A stretch of 21,542 nt of DNA, taken from Coriobacteriaceae bacterium (lineage in GTDB: Bacteria; Actinomycetota; Coriobacteriia; Coriobacteriales; UBA8131). The translations under genes and the position numbers were made by a program. Positions 15,085 through 21,542 of this stretch are shown here, piece after piece. Every line of letters begins with the position of its first letter. Positions within the stretch are counted from its first letter, which is position 1. Location of the stretch: positions 1 through 21,542 of the forward strand of contig JAAYYH010000097.1 of NCBI GenBank assembly GCA_012515495.1. Direction: 5' to 3'. The notes under the pieces were generated by a model. The model was not told the origin of the DNA and did no database searches. It was given only the letters and a program-made list of their open reading frames with translations.

Positions 15085-16767
15085 TCATTCAATGTCTTCC
15101 CGTTGCAAGCGCGGGAAAAGTGGTTCTCCTGTTTGGACCCTATTCCCAGCAGGCAACAATCCCCACTTCGCTTGAAACCCAAGGTCTTTAACACAGAGCA
15201 CCTCTTCGAGTCCCAGTCGTTTCCAAACCTCGGTGGATGTCGTTGGCATCATTGGGGCAAAGAGCAATGCCATGATGCGGATAGCTTCAAGACTGTTATA
15301 GATCACAAAAGCCAAACGATCATTTGCCGTAGGAGCAATAGCGTCCGCTTCGTCAAGTCCAGAAGCTTCCATCTCGATTCTCTCTGCCGCAGCTGCCTTG
15401 GCCAGGTTCCACGGCGCGCTCTCTTCGACGTAAAGATTAGCGCGATTACAGAGCTCCATCACAGAAGATAAGGCTCCTGAGTAGTCCACTTGGTTAAAGG
15501 TACTGGAATAGCGCTGATAGAGGTCCTCCTCTGCTTGGACCAGATTGGCCAGAGGATTACCCATCTCCTCAGTCAGTTTGGCAATCGTCTTTGGCCAGAG
15601 CTCGGGTACCACGCCATTGAAATACTTCTGGGTCATATTAAATACCCGCGAGCAGAGATTGCCCCAGCTATTCGCCAGATCGGCATTGTAAACTTGGAGC
15701 ATGCGCTCGATGCTGATGCTACCGTCGGCGCCAAATTGCACATCGGAAAGAAAATAGTATCGATAGGCATCCACGCCAAAGATGCGTACCAATTCACTTG
15801 GAGTCATGACGTTGCCGCGCGATTTGCTCATCTTCTCACCCTTGGTGAGCAAGAATCCGTGCGCGAAGACCTTTTGCGGAGGCTCAATACCTGCAGCCAT
15901 CAGCATTGCCGGCCAGATCACGCAGTGGAAACGGATGATATCCTTACCAACAAAATGCAGCTGTGCCGGCCAACGTCTGGAAAATTCGGCCTGCATGACC
16001 GGGTCGTCGCTGCCATAACCGATTGCAGTGATATAGTTGATCAGGGCATCAACCCAGACGTAGATAACGTGTGAGGGGTCAAACGGTAAGGGAATACCCC
16101 AGTCAAAGGTGGTTCGTGAGATCGAAAGGTCCTTCAAGCCGCCCTTCACAAAGGAGACCACCTCATTGCGTCGCGTTTGTGGGCAAATGAAATCTGGGCG
16201 TTCTTCATAGAGTGCCAATAAAGGCTCTTCGAAAGCCGAAAGTTTGAAAAACCAGTTCTCCTCACAGACGAATTCCACCGGTCGACCGCAGTCTGGGCAG
16301 ACACGCTGCCCATCTGTGAGCACCGTCTGATCGTCGGCAAAGAAAGTTTCATCTGGAAGACAATACCAGCCCTCATAGGTATCTTTGTAAAGATAGCCGT
16401 TCTCATACAGAGTCTCACAGAACTGTTGGACACCTTTGATGTGCCGATCTTCTGTAGTGCGAATGAAATCATCATTAGAGATATTGAGCATCTTCCAAGC
16501 CTCATGGAAGCGAGGGGCAATACCGTCCACCCACTCTTGCGGGCTCACTCCATTGGCTTCAGCTGATTGAGCGACCTTCTGACCGTGCTCATCCAGACCG
16601 GTGAGAAACCAAGTATCCTTGCCATCCATACGCTTAAACCGAGCCAGGGCATCTGCTGCTACTGTCGTGTAGGCGGTACCCAGATGTGGAACCCCATTGA
16701 CATAATAGATTGGAGTGGTGAGGTAGTAGGAATATCCTGTAATATCTTGTTCTGTAGTGACTGTCAT
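15085..16767 (-). CDS. metG: Methionyl-tRNA synthetase
   Basis: Class I aminoacyl-tRNA synthetase that charges tRNA(Met), including the initiator. The HIGH signature appears as HLGT (28-31, in GVPHLGTAYTT) and KMSKS at 312-316 (GEKMSKSRGNV). A connective-peptide insertion between them holds a single CPDC knuckle. The anticodon-binding helical domain follows (NSWGNLCSRVFNMTQKYF, later EESAPWNLAK). At 560 aa it lacks the C-terminal Trbp111/EMAP-like dimerization domain seen in the ~650-680-aa enzymes of E. coli and Bacillus, a normal variant in many bacteria. AGAAAG, a weak ribosome-binding site, precedes the ATG. A good promoter lies in the 109-bp gap after rsmI; tatD follows closely. Confidence 0.96.
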   Translation of the reverse strand: MTVTTEQDITGYSYYLTTPIYYVNGVPHLGTAYTTVAADALARFKRMDGKDTWFLTGLDEHGQKVAQSAEANGVSPQEWVDGIAPRFHEAWKMLNISNDDFIRTTEDRHIKGVQQFCETLYENGYLYKDTYEGWYCLPDETFFADDQTVLTDGQRVCPDCGRPVEFVCEENWFFKLSAFEEPLLALYEERPDFICPQTRRNEVVSFVKGGLKDLSISRTTFDWGIPLPFDPSHVIYVWVDALINYITAIGYGSDDPVMQAEFSRRWPAQLHFVGKDIIRFHCVIWPAMLMAAGIEPPQKVFAHGFLLTKGEKMSKSRGNVMTPSELVRIFGVDAYRYYFLSDVQFGADGSISIERMLQVYNADLANSWGNLCSRVFNMTQKYFNGVVPELWPKTIAKLTEEMGNPLANLVQAEEDLYQRYSSTFNQVDYSGALSSVMELCNRANLYVEESAPWNLAKAAAAERIEMEASGLDEADAIAPTANDRLAFVIYNSLEAIRIMALLFAPMMPTTSTEVWKRLGLEEVLCVKDLGFQAKWGLLPAGNRVQTGEPLFPRLQREDIE

Positions 16768-16822
16768 ATTCGAGGCTTTCTGTTGATAGATCGTGCTTGG
16801 TTCCCATGCGTCTTTTCTACGG

Positions 16823-16851
16823 ATTGTATCCGTCGCTTATCGCATCGTGAA
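16823..16851 (-). promoter_or_regulatory. Candidate metG-tatD promoter
   Basis: On the minus strand TTCACG (16851-16846) and TACAAT (16828-16823) are spaced by 17 bp, 4/6 and 5/6 matches to consensus, giving a leader of about 50 nt to the metG ATG. A second possible extended -10, TGCTACAAT, lies at 16875-16867, overlapping the end of the fusion gene. Confidence 0.45.
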
Positions 16852-16876
16852 GGCGTGTACTCAGGAATTGTAGCAG

Positions 16877-18139
16877 TTATCTATCCGTCTCGGCATATTT
16901 ATCCTTGTGGATACGCTTGCTTAATCCACTCTGCTGCGGTGGTCCAATCACCAATACCACCTCGCCCCTCAGCGGCTTCTCCTTTATACGCTGTGTTATC
17001 TGCTCCGAAATCTGAGCAGCTGGTCCACGTAAAACCTCTTCATGCAACTTGGTCAGCTCGCGAGCCATCACAACCTCTCTGAGCGGAAATATCTCAGCGA
17101 TACGCGCCAGTGACTTGGCGGTCCTGTGCGGTGATTCGTAGAATATCAGCACGGCGTTGAGCTGTGCTAATTGCTCTAACAAGGCTATGGCTACACCTTC
17201 CTTGCGCGGCAAGAACCCACCAAAATAGAAACCAGGTGCCTGGAATCCGCTGGCCACAAGCGCGGTGAGCAGGGCGCTTGCGCCTGGCAGCACCTCTACA
17301 GCATACCCCGCTTCACGAGTTGCAGTTACTAACTGCATACCGGGATCAGCCACACCTGGTGTCCCTGCATCGGATACGAAGACGATATGCCTTCCCAGTC
17401 GCAATTCATCTAAAACCGCAGCTATCCGCTGTTTGATGACGTTCTCGTCGCATCGTTTAACCCGCACCTTGATATCCAGATGATTGAGTAATCGAAGAGC
17501 GACTCGGGTGTCTTCGGCTAAAACCAGATCAGCATGCCTGAGTGTTTCGATAACCCGCACAGTGATGTCACCGAGATTTCCGATTGGAGTAGAGCAGATG
17601 GAGAGGACTCCTGTACCCGTTATCTCCTCCAGGCTTTCGGTATCAATCAGAGGTTGTCCCTTGCTGATAATCGCGCCGTATTCAATATCCTCTTCGGACA
17701 AACATTTTCCGTTAGCTAAGCAGTACTCGGGTGCTATCTCCAATAAAGGCGTTACCACAAACCCTCGCTCTGAAGCCAGAGGATGTGGCAGAGTCAATTC
17801 TTCGGACTCGCAGACAACACCAGCGAAGTCGACGATGTCTAAGTCAAGGCTCCTAGGCCCATTGGCGATGCCGCGTATCCGTCCGAATTCCTGTTCGATG
17901 GCCTGCAGCTCATGCAGTAATGAGAGTGGCTCAAGACCACAATCGACCAACAGGACTGCGTTGGAGAACTCAGCCTGGTCTTCTAAGTACGCCGGTTGGG
18001 ACTGATAGATGCGGCTGGCCGAGAGAATCGTCACCTCGTTGATTTCGCTAATCCTACAAGCAGCAGCACGCAATGTTTCCTGCGCATCACCGAGATTCGC
18101 CCCTATAGCGATGACAGCCTGTCTTGTAGTTTGCTCCAC
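16877..18139 (-). CDS. folK-rsmI: Fusion: HPPK (FolK) + 16S rRNA 2'-O-ribose C1402 methyltransferase (RsmI)
   Basis: One uninterrupted 420-aa frame carries two enzymes. Residues 1 to ~165 are 6-hydroxymethyl-dihydropterin pyrophosphokinase: AIGANLGD (11-18), QAEFSNAVLLV, the catalytic metal site GPRSLDLDI (94-102, with D99 and D101), and LPHPLASERGFVVTPLLEIAP. Residues ~177-420 are RsmI, a tetrapyrrole-methylase-fold SAM enzyme: STPIGNLGD (183-191), AEDTR (218-222), VSDAGTPGVADPG (255-267), LPGASA and GGFLPRK. A roughly 20-residue linker joins them. Each part is near full family length (about 160 and 240-280 aa), so both may be active. The start is GTG 18139, with GGGAGG upstream. It follows folP, so the folK half completes the local folate set. 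Both halves are certain; the functional benefit of the fusion is not. Confidence 0.95.
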   Translation of the reverse strand: MEQTTRQAVIAIGANLGDAQETLRAAACRISEINEVTILSASRIYQSQPAYLEDQAEFSNAVLLVDCGLEPLSLLHELQAIEQEFGRIRGIANGPRSLDLDIVDFAGVVCESEELTLPHPLASERGFVVTPLLEIAPEYCLANGKCLSEEDIEYGAIISKGQPLIDTESLEEITGTGVLSICSTPIGNLGDITVRVIETLRHADLVLAEDTRVALRLLNHLDIKVRVKRCDENVIKQRIAAVLDELRLGRHIVFVSDAGTPGVADPGMQLVTATREAGYAVEVLPGASALLTALVASGFQAPGFYFGGFLPRKEGVAIALLEQLAQLNAVLIFYESPHRTAKSLARIAEIFPLREVVMARELTKLHEEVLRGPAAQISEQITQRIKEKPLRGEVVLVIGPPQQSGLSKRIHKDKYAETDR

Positions 18140-18211
18140 GTGGATGTCCTCCCATCACAGGTAGCGGATTTGGATTAGGATGCACTTTAAGGAGATCGAT
18201 TACGAGCCTGA

Positions 18212-19045
18212 CTATTGAACGGCAGCCAACACCTTAAGCGCTTCGATGGTTGGAGCAATATCGTGCACTCTTAGTACTCGCGCACCCTGTGATGCCGCAT
18301 ACATCGCTGCAGTAACGGAGCCGACAACCCTTCTTTCAGGCTCCCTGATACCCGTAAGAGATCCAATGAAATTCTTACGAGAGTATGCTGCCATCAACGG
18401 ATAGCCAATGTCCGCCAGCTGAGCGGTTGCCCGCAATAAAGCCAGATTGTGCTCGAAGGTCTTCCCAAAACCTGGGCCGGGATCGATGCAGATTCGGTCA
18501 TGGGCAATACCCTCTGCCTCAAGTTCAAACGCACGCTGAACCAAGAATGCTCTTACTTCTTTGACCACATCAGTGTAGTGAGGCGTCGCTTGCATGGTCT
18601 TTGGTTCACCGAGCATATGTACGATAATCAATCCTACTGAACTACTTTTTGCGACTTCAACCATGGCTGGATCCCTGAATCCACTGATGTCATTGATGAT
18701 GGCCGCTCCTTCATCAACACAAGCCTGAGCAACCTGAGCGTGACGTGTGTCAATGGAGACAATCACTCCCTCATTGGCAAGCACACGTACTACAGGTAGA
18801 ACACGTGATAGTTCTTCGCGCGTGTCTACCTCCGACGAGCCTGGTCGTGTGGATTCCCCGCCAACATCAATGATGGTCGCACCCTCTGCAACCATTTGAC
18901 GCGCATGTTCACAAGCAACATCAACGGCAGCGTACAAGCCTCCATCTGAAAAAGAATCCGGAGTGACGTTTAAGACACCCATAATCAGTACTTTGCTTGT
19001 ATCAATCTCTCTTTCACCGCAATGCCACATCTGCAACACGCCCAA
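18212..19045 (-). CDS. folP: Dihydropteroate synthase
   Basis: Joins 6-hydroxymethyl-dihydropterin pyrophosphate and p-aminobenzoate to dihydropteroate; the sulfonamide target. Its substrate is made by the folK half of the next gene. Motifs: GVLNVTPDSFSDGG, DVGGESTRPG, SIDT, NDISG, HMLGEPKTMQ, DPGPGFGKT, AYSRKNFIG and RVHD near the C-terminus, all on the pterin or phosphate side of the TIM barrel. Length is 277 aa. The start is uncertain: TTG 19045 directly follows a TGA that ends a 7-codon mini-frame, and an ATG at 19030 would give MWHCGEREID, which also looks like a family N-terminus. Neither has a strong ribosome-binding site. No sulfonamide-resistance mutation can be assigned by eye. Confidence 0.95.
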   Translation of the reverse strand: MGVLQMWHCGEREIDTSKVLIMGVLNVTPDSFSDGGLYAAVDVACEHARQMVAEGATIIDVGGESTRPGSSEVDTREELSRVLPVVRVLANEGVIVSIDTRHAQVAQACVDEGAAIINDISGFRDPAMVEVAKSSSVGLIIVHMLGEPKTMQATPHYTDVVKEVRAFLVQRAFELEAEGIAHDRICIDPGPGFGKTFEHNLALLRATAQLADIGYPLMAAYSRKNFIGSLTGIREPERRVVGSVTAAMYAASQGARVLRVHDIAPTIEALKVLAAVQ

Positions 19046-19136
19046 TCAGTCCATCGAGTCCGTCTTCATGTCATCAACCTGAAATAACAGGCCCACTCAA
19101 CCTCTAGCGAACAGCAGTATTGGCTGCAGCCTGTAC

Positions 19137-19697
19137 CTAGTCGTACATCAATGACAAGGCTTCTGCCCTGGTGTTCTGGGACTTCTCAAAGGCACCACGC
19201 ACAGCACTTGTCGTCGTCTTGACTCCCGGCTTCTTGATACCTCGCATCGACATACACAGGTGCTCTGCCTCGATGACCACCATGACACCATCAGGCTCCA
19301 GCTGCTTGACCAGCATATCCGCAATCTGTGATACCAAGCGCTCCTGAACCTGCAGGCGCTTGGCATAGACGTCGACCAGTCGTGCCAATTTGGAGATACC
19401 ACAGATTCGACCACTTTTCCCCGGTAGGTAAGCCACGTGCGCCACTCCGTAGAATGGAGCCAGATGATGCTCGCAGATCGAGTAGATCGGTATGTCTTTT
19501 ACCAATACCATCTCCCGATGATCTTCACCGAATGTCCGTTCAAACAATTTTGAAGGGTCTTCATCCATACCCGACAAGATCTCCTCATACATCCTCGCAA
19601 CCCGCCCAGGCGTGTCAAGTAAACCTTCTCGGTTAAGATCCTCGCCAACTCCCTCAAGGATCAGGCGGACTCCCTGTTCTATTTTTTCTCGATCCAT
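19137..19697 (-). CDS. folE: GTP cyclohydrolase I (FolE type)
   Basis: Zinc enzyme converting GTP to 7,8-dihydroneopterin triphosphate, the first step of folate synthesis; homodecameric in known members. Motifs are SICEHHLAPFYG (zinc Cys and substrate-site His), the helix block GISKLARLVDVYAKRLQVQE, and EAEHLCMSMRGIKKPG with the second zinc Cys. I use ATG 19697 (186 aa), where MDREKIEQGVRLILEGVGED matches the family N-terminus. A longer frame back to 19754 would add 19 Arg/Lys-rich residues that look non-native. The ribosome-binding site (AGAAG) is modest. The gene sits between ftsH (73-bp gap) and folP (about 90-bp gap). A perfect 10-bp palindrome, GGCTGCAGCC, lies just after its stop (19122-19131). 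Confidence 0.96.
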   Translation of the reverse strand: MDREKIEQGVRLILEGVGEDLNREGLLDTPGRVARMYEEILSGMDEDPSKLFERTFGEDHREMVLVKDIPIYSICEHHLAPFYGVAHVAYLPGKSGRICGISKLARLVDVYAKRLQVQERLVSQIADMLVKQLEPDGVMVVIEAEHLCMSMRGIKKPGVKTTTSAVRGAFEKSQNTRAEALSLMYD

Positions 19698-19770
19698 GTG
19701 TCTGTTCTTCTTTCTGATGGACGATACTCTTCTTGTTAGGCAAAGCTGTAACAATCAATGGTGACGGCTA

Positions 19771-21542
19771 TTATTCTCTCTTTGTATCATCAGAGTCAAC
19801 CTGCTGCTGCTCATCCTGCGCCGGTGGTTGCTGTGCAGGTGGTTGTTGCGCCGGTGGCTGAGGCTGCGTGGGTGGCTGTTGTGCAGGTGGTTGAGGTTGA
19901 TTACCCATGAGGTCTTCGATGCTCGCGCGACCAGAGAAGACATCACTGAGGGTTACCTCCGGCTGAGGAGGTGTAGCTTGTGAGTTGATTACCGCCGTGG
20001 TCGTAGTGAGCGACAATTGCTCTTCCTCAGCAGCCCGTTTCGCGTCCTCTTCCTCTTGTTTGCGCTCGGCTTCAGCTTTCTTAGCCAAGATCTCCTCTTC
20101 GTGCTCGAGATAATCCTGCCATGTGTTGTTCAATAATGCCTCAAGTGCCTCGCCATCAACAGTCTCGCGGTCCAACAGCACCGAGACCATCAAATCCATC
20201 TGTGCAATACGCTCGTTCAATGTGGCGCGCGCAACCTCGTGCGCCTTGCTCATGATGCGCGTAACCTCTTCGTCAATGCGCTGAGCGGTAGCTTCGCTGT
20301 AATCTGGTGTCGCAGAGTAGTCGCGACCCAAGAAGACCTCGTGATTCGCCTCGCCATAGACCTGATTACCCAAAGCTTCAGTCATGCCATAGCGCGTGAC
20401 CATCTGTCGGGCCATCTTTGTCGCCCTCTCCAGGTCATTTGACGCACCGGTGGTAATGTCATCGCAGAAAATCTCCTCAGCAACACGACCCGCCAAGAAC
20501 ACCGCAAGGTTGTCATACATGGAATTACGTGATGAGAGGAATCGATCCTCCGTGGGCAAGGACAGGGTATAGCCCAGAGCTTGTCCGCGACTGATGATCG
20601 ATATCTTGTGCACCGGATCGGAATTCTCGAGAATATGTCCCACAAGAGCGTGACCTGCCTCATGATAAGCAATAGTGCGCTTTTCCTTATCGGTCATTAT
20701 CCTGTTCTTGCGCTCTGGACCGGCAATCTCCCGTTCGATAGCCTCATTGAGTTCCTTCATGGTAATCAGCTTGCGACCCTTTCGCGCAGTGAGCAGCGCC
20801 GCTTCGTTCATCAGATTAGCGAGATCAGCGCCGGTGAAACCAGGTGTCAGTCTGGCGAGTCGATCCAGATCAACACTATGCGCTAATGGCTTTCCTGCAG
20901 AGTGGACCTTGAGTATCTCTTCGCGACCCTTGAGGTCGGGCCGCATGACGATAATCTGTCGATCGAATCGACCTGGGCGCAACAATGCTGGGTCAAGGAT
21001 ATCAACACGGTTGGTAGCTGCAATCAAGATGACGCTCTGATGGTCTTCGAAGCCGTCCATCTCGACCAGTAATTGATTGAGAGTCTGCTCGCGTTCGTCA
21101 TGACCGCCGCCCAAGCCAGCACCACGCTGGCGACCAACGGCGTCGATCTCGTCAATGAAGATTATCGCAGGTGCAGCCGCTTTTGCCTGCTCGAACAGAT
21201 CGCGCACACGTGAAGCACCTACACCAACGAACATCTCAACGAAGTCGGAGCCTGAGATTGAGAAGAAAGGCACTTCGGCCTCTCCCGCTACAGCTCTTGC
21301 GAGCAGGGTCTTGCCGGTTCCAGGAGGGCCTACCAACAACACACCACGGGGAATCTTAGCGCCCAGTTTCTGATACCGACCGGGGTTAACCAGGAAGTCC
21401 TTGACCTCTTGGAGCTCCTCCACAGCTTCATCGATGCCGGCAACATCCTTAAATTTCGTCTTTGGGCGTTCCTCGGCTGTCTTCTTTGCTTTCGCTTTGC
21501 CAAACTGCATCTGCTTACTGTTGGCATTATTGAATTGCGAGA
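19771..21542 (-). CDS. ftsH: ATP-dependent zinc metalloprotease FtsH, N-terminus cut by window edge
   Basis: Membrane-anchored AAA+ protease that degrades damaged membrane proteins and some regulators. The frame is open through the right edge, giving about 589 visible codons, so the internal ATG at 21510 is not the start. The two N-terminal membrane segments lie outside the window. Visible: the family linker before KFKDVAGIDEA, Walker A GPPGTGKT (21330-21307), Walker B IIFIDEIDAVG, second region of homology with RPGRFDRQ, the zinc site HEAGH (20664-20650) and the further ligand region TTGASNDLERAT. After the peptidase domain come a Lys/Glu-rich helix and a Gln/Pro-rich repeat tail. ftsH immediately before folE-folP is a common order in Gram-positive bacteria. 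Confidence 0.97.
   Translation of the reverse strand, partial: SQFNNANSKQMQFGKAKAKKTAEERPKTKFKDVAGIDEAVEELQEVKDFLVNPGRYQKLGAKIPRGVLLVGPPGTGKTLLARAVAGEAEVPFFSISGSDFVEMFVGVGASRVRDLFEQAKAAAPAIIFIDEIDAVGRQRGAGLGGGHDEREQTLNQLLVEMDGFEDHQSVILIAATNRVDILDPALLRPGRFDRQIIVMRPDLKGREEILKVHSAGKPLAHSVDLDRLARLTPGFTGADLANLMNEAALLTARKGRKLITMKELNEAIEREIAGPERKNRIMTDKEKRTIAYHEAGHALVGHILENSDPVHKISIISRGQALGYTLSLPTEDRFLSSRNSMYDNLAVFLAGRVAEEIFCDDITTGASNDLERATKMARQMVTRYGMTEALGNQVYGEANHEVFLGRDYSATPDYSEATAQRIDEEVTRIMSKAHEVARATLNERIAQMDLMVSVLLDRETVDGEALEALLNNTWQDYLEHEEEILAKKAEAERKQEEEDAKRAAEEEQLSLTTTTAVINSQATPPQPEVTLSDVFSGRASIEDLMGNQPQPPAQQPPTQPQPPAQQPPAQQPPAQDEQQQVDSDDTKRE
19816..19890 (-). repeat. 15-bp tandem repeats coding PPAQQ in the FtsH tail
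   Basis: Near-identical 15-bp units encode PPAQQ, PPTQPQ (diverged and one codon longer), PPAQQ, PPAQQ and PPAQD in the C-terminal tail of FtsH. Units differ mainly at third codon positions. Such repeats can change number by slippage in steps of five residues without a frameshift. Confidence 0.85.

Noticed and set aside
15490..16074. 194-aa open frame on the plus strand inside metG
   Set aside because: It lies wholly antisense to a metG frame with all synthetase motifs, has no recognisable domain and no good ribosome-binding site.
17484..18005. 173-aa open frame on the plus strand inside the folK-rsmI fusion
   Set aside because: Ser/Arg-rich composition typical of an antisense shadow; the minus-strand frame carries every HPPK motif.
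1..21542. Search for CRISPR arrays, insertion sequences, integrases, toxin-antitoxin or phage genes
   Set aside because: No direct-repeat arrays, transposase or integrase motifs or terminal repeats were seen; the region is ordinary core chromosome.

Overview
The window is a compact stretch of bacterial housekeeping chromosome, nearly all coding, with base composition that looks roughly balanced between GC and AT by eye. The gene set suggests an anaerobic Gram-positive of the Actinobacteriota class Coriobacteriia. Supporting signs are a single-chain pyruvate:ferredoxin oxidoreductase, a veg-type gene next to rsmA, an ftsH-folE-folP-folK run, and frequent TTG/GTG starts behind good Shine-Dalgarno sequences. 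A small-genome, mid-GC member such as Cryptobacterium would fit, but this placement is inferred from gene order and protein style, not from a database comparison.

Layout. Positions 1-3262 (minus) hold most of nifJ, which runs off the left edge. A divergent intergenic region of about 190 bp follows. Next comes a two-gene plus-strand operon (3451-7763) encoding the halves of a heterodimeric ABC exporter. The rest is on the minus strand. From the right edge in transcription order it runs: ftsH (cut by the edge), folE, folP, a folK-rsmI fusion, metG, tatD, an iron-sulfur-flavoprotein-like gene, rsmA, veg, the SRP RNA gene ffs, a DedA-family membrane protein, dnaX, ybaB and recR. recR converges on the ABC operon across a 75-bp gap holding two overlapping inverted repeats.

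How the genes relate. folE, folP and the folK half of the fusion are three steps of tetrahydrofolate synthesis; folB is not among them. metG uses the one-carbon-dependent amino acid methionine. rsmA and the rsmI half of the fusion both modify 16S rRNA near the decoding centre. dnaX-ybaB-recR is the conserved clamp-loader and recombination-repair cluster, often found with ffs. No mobile elements, CRISPR arrays, tRNA genes or phage genes were seen.

No wholly new system is evident. The points most worth attention are: the HPPK-RsmI fusion; the ABC exporter with a large extracytoplasmic insertion, fully asymmetric ATP sites and a hairpin covering its ribosome-binding site; the flavoprotein with a compact four-cysteine motif and acidic tail, overlapping rsmA; the veg-ffs arrangement behind one extended -10 promoter; and a Cys-to-Asp change in the DnaX zinc site. 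Where I changed starts (ABC subunit 1, recR, dnaX, veg, folE), the reason is given in the entry.
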